DNA of 64,000 nt from CAVVEQ01 sp963747315 (lineage in GTDB: Bacteria > Chloroflexota > Anaerolineae > Anaerolineales > Anaerolineaceae), in the NCBI GenBank assembly GCA_963747315.1, contig CAVVEQ010000013.1:62001-126000 (forward strand). Reading direction: 5' to 3'. Below, piece by piece: positions 35,544 to 43,918 of the stretch. The first letter of the stretch is position 1. The number at the start of each line of letters is the position of its first letter. The notes below the pieces were generated by a model. The model made no database searches. It saw only the letters and a list, made by a program, of their open reading frames with translations, and was not told where the DNA came from. The translations under genes were made by a program, and so were the position numbers.

Positions 35544-36482
35544 ATGGATTATTACGTCCCCCCGACCGGATTTAAAAGCGTTTTTCTCAAGCTGCGCGGG
35601 AACTGGATGGCCTGGGCGGGGATCGTGATGCTGTTCGTTGCGTTGATCATCGCGGTTTTCGCACCCCGGATCGCGCCTTATGACCCTTACGCCGATATTA
35701 AAGTCAGCATCATGGATATTTACGCCCCTCCATCCGCGCAACATCTGCTTGGAACAGATGATGCCGGCCGGGATGTGCTCTCCAATTTCATTTATGGTGC
35801 CCGGGTCTCGCTGATCGTGGGATTCTTCGCTGCATTCATTTCTGTCGTCATCGGTGGTTTGATCGGAATAAGCGCAGGATTCTATGGCGGAAAAGTTGAA
35901 TTGATCCTGATGCGGTTCACAGATATCATGCTGGTGATCCCGGCCTTGCCGCTGGCGGTTGTTTTGGTGGCTCTCACGTCTCCGAGCCTGGGGAATATTA
36001 TTTTTGTAATCGGCATTTTAGGTTGGACGACAACTGCCCGCCTCGTAAGATCACAGACTCTCTCTGTTAAAGAACGCAAATTCGTACTGAGGGCCAGATC
36101 GATCGGTTCAGGGAATGCTCATATAATCCGCAGGCACATTTTCCCGCTTGTTTTGCCGTTGATGGTAGCAAATTCAGTTCTGGTGATATCACTGGCGATT
36201 CTAGAGGAAAGCACGCTAAGCTTTCTTGGGCTGGGGGATCCAACCATGATCAGCTGGGGGCAGATGCTCAATTTTGCCTTCACCCGCGGTGGAGTAAGCT
36301 CCGGTGCCTGGTGGGCGCTGGTCATGCCGGGATTGGGCATTGTTTGGGTTGTCCTGGGATTGACCTTCCTCGGGCATGGCCTTGAGCAGATCTTCAATCC
36401 GCGGTTGGAGGCTCATCATCTTTCGGTGGGCAAGAACATGGTTGCAAGGGAGAAGGAAGGAGCGGGAAATGCCCCCTCCTGA
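35544..36482 (+). CDS. Peptide ABC transporter permease (DppC-like)
   Basis: 312 residues from ATG 35544. The N-terminal tail is followed by a first helix, then HLLGTDDAGRDVLSNFIYGA, the classic DppC/OppC motif. The coupling loop covers about residues 178-205 and contains KFVLRARSIGSGNAHIIRRH. ILEESTLSFLGLGDPTMISW is again family-typical. The stop overlaps the ATPase start by 14 bp, so the subunits are translated together. Confidence 0.95.
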   Translation: MDYYVPPTGFKSVFLKLRGNWMAWAGIVMLFVALIIAVFAPRIAPYDPYADIKVSIMDIYAPPSAQHLLGTDDAGRDVLSNFIYGARVSLIVGFFAAFISVVIGGLIGISAGFYGGKVELILMRFTDIMLVIPALPLAVVLVALTSPSLGNIIFVIGILGWTTTARLVRSQTLSVKERKFVLRARSIGSGNAHIIRRHIFPLVLPLMVANSVLVISLAILEESTLSFLGLGDPTMISWGQMLNFAFTRGGVSSGAWWALVMPGLGIVWVVLGLTFLGHGLEQIFNPRLEAHHLSVGKNMVAREKEGAGNAPS

Positions 36483-37458
36483 TATGCAGCCAGCAATTTT
36501 GGAGGTGAAAAATCTCTCCGTTGAATTTCGGCCGGATAAGAATACCCGCTTGAAAGCCGTTGAAAATGTGAGTTTCAGCCTTCATGAAGGTGAGCTGCTC
36601 GGGTTGGTGGGGGAGAGCGGTTGCGGAAAAACAACGATGATGCTCAGCCTGCTGCGCTTGCTTCCCGAAGCGGGCAGGATCACATCCGGGAAGATTCTCT
36701 ACCGCAACCAGGACCTCTTGGATTTGGAAGAAAATCAAATGCGCGACTTCCGCTGGAAGGAGATCGCGATCATCTTCCAGGGGGCAATGAACGCGCTCAA
36801 CCCTGTGCGTACGGTTCACGACCAAATCGCTGAAGCGATCACCTGTCACGAGATTAGAACATCAAAAGAAAATGTGGACGCGCGGGTGAGCGATCTACTA
36901 GAAATGGTGGGAATTCCAGCCAGCCGGGGAACACAATACCCGTTCCAATTTTCTGGCGGGATGCGGCAGCGGGTGATGATCGCCATGGCGCTAGCCTGTT
37001 CGCCATCCATTGTAATTGCGGATGAACCAACAACAGCCCTGGATGTGATGATCCAGGCTCAGATCCTGGAGCTGCTTCAGGAATTGAGTCAACGGCTCGG
37101 CTTGGCAGTGATCCTGGTCACCCACGACCTGGGTGTGGTGGCGGAGATCTGCGACCATGTGCTGGTAATGTATGCCGGTGTGACGGCTGAGTACGGGGAT
37201 GTGGATACGATCTACAATCACCCGGTACATCCGTATACCCAGGATTTGATCAAGGCGTTTCCTAACTTAACCAATCCGCTCGATTCTCTGATCTCCATTC
37301 CCGGTTACCCTCCGCGGCTGGATTCTCTTCCGTTAGGCTGCCGGTTCGAGCCACGATGCCCCAAGGCATTTGATCGCTGCAAAATCGAGACGCCACCGGT
37401 CTATGATTTGAAAAACCGGCACCAAGCCAGCTGCTTCCTCGTGGGAGACCAGAAATGA
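36469..37458 (+). CDS. Peptide ABC transporter ATPase (DppD-like)
   Basis: 329 residues from ATG 36469 (AAGGAAGGAG upstream). Walker A GESGCGKTTMMLSLL, Q-loop IIFQGAMNALNPV, signature FSGGMRQRVMIAMALACSP and Walker B IVIADEPTTALD are intact. The C-terminal oligopeptide extension includes CRFEPRCPKAFDRC, the cysteine motif that in Dpp/Opp ATPases can bind a [4Fe-4S] cluster. It powers the importer together with the next ATPase, which overlaps it by 4 bp. Confidence 0.96.
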   Translation: MPPPDMQPAILEVKNLSVEFRPDKNTRLKAVENVSFSLHEGELLGLVGESGCGKTTMMLSLLRLLPEAGRITSGKILYRNQDLLDLEENQMRDFRWKEIAIIFQGAMNALNPVRTVHDQIAEAITCHEIRTSKENVDARVSDLLEMVGIPASRGTQYPFQFSGGMRQRVMIAMALACSPSIVIADEPTTALDVMIQAQILELLQELSQRLGLAVILVTHDLGVVAEICDHVLVMYAGVTAEYGDVDTIYNHPVHPYTQDLIKAFPNLTNPLDSLISIPGYPPRLDSLPLGCRFEPRCPKAFDRCKIETPPVYDLKNRHQASCFLVGDQK

Positions 37459-38462
37459 ACGGATCTCTGATCCTGCAGGTGGATGATCTAAAGAAATATT
37501 TTCTGGCCGAGAAAACCGGTATTTGGAGCTCGGGGGACAAACAGGTATTCGCACTGGATGGAGTCAGCCTTGAATTAAAAAAAGGGGAGATCCTCGCACT
37601 GGCTGGAGAAAGCGGCTGCGGAAAATCGACCCTGGCACTGACCCTGATGAACCTTGAAAAGCCAACCTCCGGCAGGATAATTTTTGACGGTATGGATATC
37701 ACCAATTTACGCGGCAATACCCAGAAGCAGGTGCGGCGAAAAGTCCAAATGGTTTTCCAGGATCCCTATGAATCCCTGAACCCAATTATGAGCATCCGGG
37801 ATCTGGTGGCGGAACCGCTTGAAGTACATAAGTTATTTCCAGACCCGCAGGAGCGAGAGATCCGTGTCCGGCAAGCGCTCGAGGATGCCGGGTTAAAGCC
37901 TGCGGATGTTTATATCAACCGCTACCCCCATGAGCTCTCCGGAGGGCAGCGGCAGCGCGTGGTCGTGGCTTGCGCACTGGTTTTGGATCCAATCCTCCTT
38001 CTGGCGGATGAACCGGTTTCCATGTTGGATGTCAGCATTCGTGCGGAGATCTTGAACCTCCTGGCTGAATTGCGGAGGGAGAAAGGGATCTCTGTAATTT
38101 TCATTACACATGACATGGCCACGGCAGCCAATATTTGCGACCGGATCGCGGTTATGTATCTGGGCAGGATTGTAGAATTGGGACCCACCCGGGAGGTGCT
38201 TGCCCATCCGCAGCATCCATATACGAAAGCACTGATCTCGGTAATTCCTATTCCGAACCCACGCCACCGTCGCAAGCGGATCATCCTTAAGGGAGCTCCT
38301 CCAAACGCGATCGAGATCCCTTCCGGCTGCCGTTTTCACCCACGCTGCCCGCAAGCTTTTGAAAGATGTGATAAGGACGATCCCGGATTGATGGTGGTAC
38401 GGGGCACACACACCTCGGCGTGCTGGCTGCTGCATAATCATAAGACAGGCCACAAAACTTGA
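37455..38462 (+). CDS. Peptide ABC transporter ATPase (DppF-like)
   Basis: 335 residues. Walker A GESGCGKSTLALTLM, Q-loop MVFQDPYESLNPIMS, signature LSGGQRQRVVVACALVLDP and Walker B LLADEPVSMLD. The C-terminal extension again ends in a Cys motif (CRFHPRCPQAFERC). It starts inside the previous stop codon region (ATGA overlap). The S9 peptidase gene follows after 14 bp. Confidence 0.96.
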   Translation: MNGSLILQVDDLKKYFLAEKTGIWSSGDKQVFALDGVSLELKKGEILALAGESGCGKSTLALTLMNLEKPTSGRIIFDGMDITNLRGNTQKQVRRKVQMVFQDPYESLNPIMSIRDLVAEPLEVHKLFPDPQEREIRVRQALEDAGLKPADVYINRYPHELSGGQRQRVVVACALVLDPILLLADEPVSMLDVSIRAEILNLLAELRREKGISVIFITHDMATAANICDRIAVMYLGRIVELGPTREVLAHPQHPYTKALISVIPIPNPRHRRKRIILKGAPPNAIEIPSGCRFHPRCPQAFERCDKDDPGLMVVRGTHTSACWLLHNHKTGHKT

Positions 38463-38476
38463 TTGGAAGGTGAGAA

Positions 38477-40372
38477 ATGCAAAACAAGATCAGCCTCAGC
38501 GAAAAATATGAATACAACGGCTGGCCTTCCATGCCCCGCCCGGATTCCAAATCCCCTGCCGGGTGGTCGCATGCACTGCTCTGCAACCAGGAAAGGGTAT
38601 TTAACCCGAGTGTCTCCCCGGACGGGAAATGGGTTGCGTTCATCTGGCACAGGGATGCCACCTGCGAGATCTTTGTGATGCCTGCGGAAGGGGGATTTCC
38701 GCGCCAGGTTTCCTTCGGGCGAAAGGCGTTTCAATACTGGTGGGAAGAAATCCCACAGTGGTCGCCAGATGGCCGCGCATTGGCCTTTTGCATTGACCAT
38801 CAGGTTCATGTGGCTGACCTTGATGGGGGTATCCCAAAAAAGGTGAGTGGTTTTGCAGAAAGTGCATCCTCTCCGCGCTGGATGCAGGATTCGCAGCGCA
38901 TGGTTATTACCGTAGAGCGGGATGATTGCGACCAGCTCCTGCTCACCGACCGCGAGGGATCCTGGCCAAGATTACTGGCAGCAGGCAAGGGGGATAATGG
39001 TGATGCCCGTCCATCACCGGACGGGAAATTCGTTATCCACACCCACCGGCCGGCAACAGATCTTAACCGGGAAGATATCTGCATCATCGATTTGCAGACC
39101 GGGGTAGGGGGGATCATTAGCGGGACGGCTGGCCGTCGATGTTGGAATCCGCGCGTCTCCCCCGATGGAAAACGTATCATTTACCTCTCCAACCGGACGA
39201 AATTTCAGGAGTTGTGGCTTTTCCACCTGGATACCGCGACCGATGTTCAGCTCACGCACGCTGGTGCAGATATCGCCGATCCGGAATGGTCGCCAGATGG
39301 TAAGTGGATCGCGGCTACCCTGAACAACGGGGGCATGAACAACCTGGTACTGATCGATCCCGCGAATGGGGCAATCAAAGAATTGCGTAAAAATCGGGGG
39401 TGGCATTCGCTGCCCGGCTGGGGAACTCATTGCAGATCGCTGGTTTATTCTTTCAACAGTCCCACCGATCCACCGGAGATTTACCGGGCAGAGTTCGACC
39501 CCGGGTCCCCGGGATTCATTAAGGAAGATCGGGTCACCCAGCTAACCAAGGTTTCCACGCCCGCATTTAAAACTCATAATTTGCTCTCCCCCGAAGTTGT
39601 AAGCTATAAGAGCACGGACGGGATGGATATCCCCGCGTTGCTCTACAAACCCGGGAAACCCAACCGCGCGGCAATCGTTAATCCACATGGCGGTCCACGC
39701 GGACAATCCGGTTTTGAATGGGATATTTTCATCCAGTACCTGCTTGCCAAAGGATATACCTACCTGGAACCGAATTACCGGGGCAGCACTGGTTACGGGT
39801 ATGATTTCGAGATGATGAACCAGGAGGATTGGGGCGGCGGCGACGTACAGGATATTCTCACCGCTTCTGATTACCTGGCAGGCTTGGAATGGGTGGATCG
39901 GAAGCGTATCGGTGTTTCGGGAGGTAGTTACGGAGGATACCTGACGTTTTCTGTCCTGGCGAATGATCCTGCGAAACACTATGCCTGCGGGATCTGTGAT
40001 TATGGGGATGCAGACCTGTTCAATTCCTGGGCGCTGACCGATAAAAGCACCCGGCTCTATACCGAAATGCAGTTGGGGCACCCTGCCCGAAAACGCCCGG
40101 TGTATGAAAAGGGCACCCTGATCCGGTATGCTCGCGATCTGCAAAGCCCGCTCCTCCTGACCCATGGTCTCGACGATACCGTAGTTCCTCCGGAATCCTC
40201 CGAGGAGATCGTGCATCATTTGCGCAAAGAAGGAAAAGCGTTCGAATATAAAACTTACACCGGGGAGAGCCACGGTTATCTGCTGCGCAAGACCCTGGAG
40301 GATTATTACCCGCGTGTGGAGCAGTTCCTGGACTGGCACCTCCTGCCGGATTTTGGCGAAGACCGGTTTTGA
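38477..40372 (+). CDS. S9-family prolyl-oligopeptidase-like serine peptidase
   Basis: 631 residues, no signal peptide, so cytosolic. Residues about 35-370 form a beta-propeller of WD40/PD40 repeats (NPSVSPDGKWVAFIW, NPRVSPDGKRIIYLS, DPEWSPDGKWIAATL). The alpha/beta-hydrolase domain carries Ser484 in GVSGGSYGGYL, Asp567 near GLDDTVVPPESS and His599 in GESHGYL. These enzymes remove short peptides from N-termini of small substrates. Located directly behind a complete peptide importer, it probably degrades the imported peptides. AAGGTGAG is upstream. Overlap-free but tight coupling to the next gene (1 bp). Confidence 0.94.
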   Translation: MQNKISLSEKYEYNGWPSMPRPDSKSPAGWSHALLCNQERVFNPSVSPDGKWVAFIWHRDATCEIFVMPAEGGFPRQVSFGRKAFQYWWEEIPQWSPDGRALAFCIDHQVHVADLDGGIPKKVSGFAESASSPRWMQDSQRMVITVERDDCDQLLLTDREGSWPRLLAAGKGDNGDARPSPDGKFVIHTHRPATDLNREDICIIDLQTGVGGIISGTAGRRCWNPRVSPDGKRIIYLSNRTKFQELWLFHLDTATDVQLTHAGADIADPEWSPDGKWIAATLNNGGMNNLVLIDPANGAIKELRKNRGWHSLPGWGTHCRSLVYSFNSPTDPPEIYRAEFDPGSPGFIKEDRVTQLTKVSTPAFKTHNLLSPEVVSYKSTDGMDIPALLYKPGKPNRAAIVNPHGGPRGQSGFEWDIFIQYLLAKGYTYLEPNYRGSTGYGYDFEMMNQEDWGGGDVQDILTASDYLAGLEWVDRKRIGVSGGSYGGYLTFSVLANDPAKHYACGICDYGDADLFNSWALTDKSTRLYTEMQLGHPARKRPVYEKGTLIRYARDLQSPLLLTHGLDDTVVPPESSEEIVHHLRKEGKAFEYKTYTGESHGYLLRKTLEDYYPRVEQFLDWHLLPDFGEDRF

Positions 40373-40373
40373 A

Positions 40374-41501
40374 ATGACCGATCATTTCCTCTTCGAGAAC
40401 CTGACATGGCCGGAAGTCGCGGAGTTGGATCGTGACATTCCGCTCGTGCTGCCGCTGGGAGATGGTTATGACCAGGCTGATACAACCCAATTTTTTGATT
40501 CTCCTTCTCAAGTCGGCTGGCTGCCTGCCATTCCCTACGGCTGGCAGGGGAGCGGGCTGGAGGTGCCGGAAGGGATCCTACGGGCTTGCATCACGAACCT
40601 GGTTGACTGCCTGATCGAGGATGGTTTCCACCAGGTATCTGTTCTGCAGCCCAAGAATGTATCCCTCTCGCTAGATGTGAAAACATTGTCACCTCAAAGA
40701 AAAAATCAGGAAAAGCCCTTCGATCTGGATACCCGGGATCGCTCGCTGGTTATCCTCATTCCCATCGGCCACACCGAACAGCACGCCCTGCATCTTCCTT
40801 TGAACGTGGACACACTATGCATCCAGGCGGTTATGGAAGGCACCGCAGCAATGCTGCCCGAAAAATGTATATGCCTGCCAACCTTTCCCTACGGGGTAAG
40901 CACCCACCGCAACTCCTTCCCGGGTACCTTCAACATGGGGGGGAGGGCATTTGAGGATTTCTTCCTTGCCATTGTAGATTCCCTTAATTCCCTGGGTTTT
41001 CAGAGGATCTACCTGAACAGCGGGCACGGGGGGAATGTGTCCTTCCTGGTGAATGTGGTCAAATACGCAGGAGAGCGTCATCCAGAAGGATTCTGTGCAA
41101 CAACCTGGTTGTACCTCAACAGCCCCGAAGGGGCAAAGGCATTGGAGGAATTACGGGATTCAAAAATCGGGGGAATGGGGCATGCCTGCGAACTGGAAAC
41201 ATCCCTGACCTTGCATCTCCGGCCGGACCTGGTACATATGGAAAGGGTGACGGATGAAACCGACTTCATCAGCACCCCCTCTTATTATATGGATTGGAAT
41301 GAATCCGGCGCCCTGGTGGCCAATCCTCCGTGGAAGGATGATACCCTCACCGGGGCTTACGGAGCAGGGTCAATGGCTACGGCAGAAAAAGGCGCGGTCT
41401 GGCTGCATGCAGCTGTTCAGGAAAAAGCCGGGCATGTTGAAGAGATCATCCAACAGCACAGTGCCAGGACTTTAAAACGAAAACAGCTTAGGTCTGGTTA
41501 A
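40374..41501 (+). CDS. Creatininase-family amidohydrolase with a degenerate N-terminal half-domain
   Basis: 375 residues. The C-terminal 250 residues (from about residue 115) are a full creatininase domain: VILIPIGHTEQHALHLPLNV with Glu, His and the following Asp as metal ligands, YLNSGHGGNVSFLVNVV, and the acidic GMGHACELETSL. The first 100 residues resemble another creatininase start (LTWPEVAELDRDIPLVLPLG, then a YGWQGSGLEVPEG segment) but lack EQH, so they look like a decayed duplicate. Members hydrolyse creatinine, amide or formamide bonds. Here, in a peptide-uptake operon, a cyclic or modified amide is likely; the exact substrate is unknown. Confidence 0.83.
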   Translation: MTDHFLFENLTWPEVAELDRDIPLVLPLGDGYDQADTTQFFDSPSQVGWLPAIPYGWQGSGLEVPEGILRACITNLVDCLIEDGFHQVSVLQPKNVSLSLDVKTLSPQRKNQEKPFDLDTRDRSLVILIPIGHTEQHALHLPLNVDTLCIQAVMEGTAAMLPEKCICLPTFPYGVSTHRNSFPGTFNMGGRAFEDFFLAIVDSLNSLGFQRIYLNSGHGGNVSFLVNVVKYAGERHPEGFCATTWLYLNSPEGAKALEELRDSKIGGMGHACELETSLTLHLRPDLVHMERVTDETDFISTPSYYMDWNESGALVANPPWKDDTLTGAYGAGSMATAEKGAVWLHAAVQEKAGHVEEIIQQHSARTLKRKQLRSG

Positions 41502-41522
41502 TCGGATATTGTGATTAAATTC

Positions 41523-42071
41523 TCAGGGAATGTTGAGCAGGGGGAGAAAAACCTGTAAAGCGGGTTGTAGTGCGAGAATGAGCAGTCCTGCCAAGATGCC
41601 AAATACAATACCAGCCAGAACATCCGAAACATAGTGCAGACCGGTCATCACCCTGGCCAGGCAGACAAGTGGTGCCCAGATCAGCATGATAACCGCGAAA
41701 CCGACAGGACCAAGCCCAACCGCAAGCGTGGCGAGCATGGCTGCCCTGGCGGCATGCCCGGAGGGAAAGGAGTGCGGATCTGTTTTGCGGTATATGGCAC
41801 CGAATTCACCCTCAGGGCGGCGGCGGCGGATGAGCAATTTAATCCCGAACACGAAAAATGCAAGGCAGACGATCCCAATCGCCATCAACATTTCGCGGTA
41901 CCGCCATTCAGGTGGGGAAAATAGCCAGGCTACTGCCAATCCGATCATCCAGAACCAGGAGTCACCGGAGTGTGCAAAGAAGACCGCGATCTGCCAGAGA
42001 ACTTTCCCATCCTGCTTCAAGCGGAGCGCGGTAGTCCATTGATTATCCAGGCTGGATATTTTTGCGATCAA
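41523..42071 (-). CDS. PAP2-family membrane phosphatase
   Basis: 182 residues with about five helices. The three PAP2 motifs are present: KLLIRRRRP (K-x6-RP), HSFPSGHAARA (PSGH) and ARVMTGLHYVSDVLAG (R-x5-H-x3-D). These enzymes remove phosphate from lipid phosphates such as undecaprenyl pyrophosphate or phosphatidylglycerophosphate at the membrane. The start overlaps the stop of the nucleotidyltransferase gene by 4 bp, so it is the third gene of a tightly coupled operon. Confidence 0.92.
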   Translation of the reverse strand: MIAKISSLDNQWTTALRLKQDGKVLWQIAVFFAHSGDSWFWMIGLAVAWLFSPPEWRYREMLMAIGIVCLAFFVFGIKLLIRRRRPEGEFGAIYRKTDPHSFPSGHAARAAMLATLAVGLGPVGFAVIMLIWAPLVCLARVMTGLHYVSDVLAGIVFGILAGLLILALQPALQVFLPLLNIP

Positions 42072-42844
42072 CCGAGCGTTTTACCTTTCAAATATTTTTC
42101 CACAATTTGAAACTGAAACATCTTATCAACATCCATCCCCATTTCTGCATATGGAGTGGCGAGCGTCTTCGCGGCAAGCCCAAGTTTATTGCTAAGTTTT
42201 TGCTCCAGATTATGCAGGGTAATCTGGTGGGTGATGATGAGAAATAGTGTATCAAATCCGAATATGGCCGCCTGCTTGAGCGGTTTTTTTCGGGCGGCGA
42301 TCAATTTTTCCCAGATGGGATGCTCCTGGACGCGGCGATCCAGGCGGAGGGCGAACATATCGCCTCCACATACTTCCTTATCCTTCAGACGGAGATAGGT
42401 TCGGTTGGAATCCGGGAAAGTGGATTCCATGACCTTCCGTTCTACCACCGTATAGACCAGGTCGGCATCCAGCGCGGGAATCGCTTTCAGCATCCAGGCG
42501 ACCATTTCCGGAGTGATCGCTGGGACATCCCCGGCGCACATAAAACCATATTCATCATCTGGTGCGATCCTGCGAAGGCCTTCGAGACCGCTACGGGTGT
42601 TGAGCAGCAGGTCACCCTGGTCCGGTAAAAAGTGCAATGGAAGTGAAGATTTTATTGGTGTATCGGAGGGAAGGCCAACGATCACAATATTTTCAAATCC
42701 GCTGCAGGCAGAGAACGCATCCACAATCCATTGGATGATAGGTTTTCCTGCCAGCGGGATTAGTGCCTTGTAACCGCCCTGGGTGGCTTCAAACAGCGAA
42801 TCTTCGGCTGCTGGAATTCCGCCGGCAGTGATGAGAACATTCAT
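42068..42844 (-). CDS. MobA-like NTP-transferase domain protein
   Basis: 258 residues. The nucleotide-binding start is MNVLITAGGIPAAEDSLFEA with a following KALIPLAGKPIIQWIVDAF, the G-G...K-x-L pattern of sugar-phosphate nucleotidyltransferases. GFMCAGDVPAITPEMVAWM supplies the metal-binding Asp. The C-terminal part is helical. Such proteins make NDP-activated alcohols or sugars. Together with the adjacent membrane phosphatase, synthesis of an activated lipid head group is conceivable, but that is inference. Overlaps both neighbours by 4 bp. Confidence 0.82.
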   Translation of the reverse strand: MNVLITAGGIPAAEDSLFEATQGGYKALIPLAGKPIIQWIVDAFSACSGFENIVIVGLPSDTPIKSSLPLHFLPDQGDLLLNTRSGLEGLRRIAPDDEYGFMCAGDVPAITPEMVAWMLKAIPALDADLVYTVVERKVMESTFPDSNRTYLRLKDKEVCGGDMFALRLDRRVQEHPIWEKLIAARKKPLKQAAIFGFDTLFLIITHQITLHNLEQKLSNKLGLAAKTLATPYAEMGMDVDKMFQFQIVEKYLKGKTLG

Positions 42845-43764
42845 GGGTTCAATTCCTGTACCTGGGGAATGAGTGGGATTTGATCCACCAATTTAGCCAG
42901 GGATGCGATGTAAGCCGTGGAATTTGCATAATCGACTGGTTCCTTACGACCCATTGCAGCAGCGATGGCGGCCTCCATCATATTTGTGCCGAATGAACGT
43001 CCATCGAGTACGGGGGTGGTGGTTATCAGTGTTCGAACCCCGGCAGATTTAAACCGCGCGACATCTTCCAGGGTGGTGGTGTTGGTGATGACCACCTTCC
43101 CATCCAGGCGGTGGGGCATATAACGGGTGATATAGTGGCAATCGCCGGCGATTACCGTTGCCCACTCGAATTGCTCACCCCATTTCGGGGTGTGCTTCTC
43201 CTGTTCGCTGCCGATCGGGTAGAGCCAGGAAAATGGAAAATGGCTGACGATAGGCAGAAGAATGCGGATCATTCTGCGCAGGCTCTTTTCTGTGCGAAGC
43301 GGGATTGGAAGCCCCAATCCGAACATAAGATCACCGAAAATGCATTCATATCCCATATCGAGAAAAGCTCGGGTTAACCCCCAACGGTCAATCCCGGCGG
43401 TGAGGAGAACCCGTTTTGTGGGTATTTGTCCTGCCAATTGTTTTTCCAGGAGGGGACGAACCTTGTATTCCAGCGTTGCCTTCAGACCGTTTCCATCCAC
43501 CACCGGGGTCACCTTCACCCCGCGGACAAGCTTTGTGACAGAATGCATACGGTAGAATTTTTTATCGATCAGGAACCCGAGGTCCGCACCTCCAACCCCG
43601 AAGGCATCCACTTTGCCATCCATTTCCTGGTAGAGACGGGCAGCTTCAACCATATCCCCATCCGTGCCGAATCGCTCGATGGACACGTCCTGCCCCAGAA
43701 TTTGGAGCGGAAATTTCTTGTTGCGCTTGGATGATCCAATACTGATGCTGATAGCTGTTTTCAT
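42841..43764 (-). CDS. Conserved protein, possibly of the 'quinate 5-dehydrogenase' annotated family
   Basis: 307 residues. It begins KTAISISIGSSKRNKKFPLQ and ERFGTDGDMVEAARLYQEMD, then GKVDAFGVGGADLGF. From memory, similar proteins in Firmicutes and Chloroflexi carry the name quinate 5-dehydrogenase, but no dinucleotide-binding GxGxxG motif is obvious, so that name may be inherited. The segment VLLTAGIDRWGLTRAFLDMG and TNTTTLEDVARFKSAGVRTL suggest a nucleotide- or ketone-handling Rossmann-like half. First gene of the three-gene operon, overlapping the NTP-transferase. Function open. Confidence 0.6.
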   Translation of the reverse strand: MKTAISISIGSSKRNKKFPLQILGQDVSIERFGTDGDMVEAARLYQEMDGKVDAFGVGGADLGFLIDKKFYRMHSVTKLVRGVKVTPVVDGNGLKATLEYKVRPLLEKQLAGQIPTKRVLLTAGIDRWGLTRAFLDMGYECIFGDLMFGLGLPIPLRTEKSLRRMIRILLPIVSHFPFSWLYPIGSEQEKHTPKWGEQFEWATVIAGDCHYITRYMPHRLDGKVVITNTTTLEDVARFKSAGVRTLITTTPVLDGRSFGTNMMEAAIAAAMGRKEPVDYANSTAYIASLAKLVDQIPLIPQVQELNP

Positions 43765-43842
43765 AAAAATATCCCTAAAAACTCAGACCGATTATAGCTT
43801 TATATCCAATTATTCGATACATCCAATTCACAATTTTGTAAA

Positions 43843-43870
43843 TTGACACGACTTGCGGTTCACGTATAAT
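43843..43870 (+). promoter_or_regulatory. Strong sigma70 promoter of the permuted binding-protein gene
   Basis: TTGACA (43843-43848), a 16-bp spacer and TATAAT (43865-43870); transcription should start near 43877 and give a leader of about 42 nt with an AAAGGAAAGAG ribosome site. Confidence 0.85.
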
Positions 43871-43918
43871 GAAAATCAGCGGATATATAATCGTTTCATA
43901 AAAAAAGGAAAGAGATCC

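Noticed and set aside
39542..40339. Long minus-strand open frame of 265 codons opposite the S9 peptidase gene
   Set aside because: It has no family-like motif, lies wholly antisense to a clear gene and reflects codon bias of that gene.
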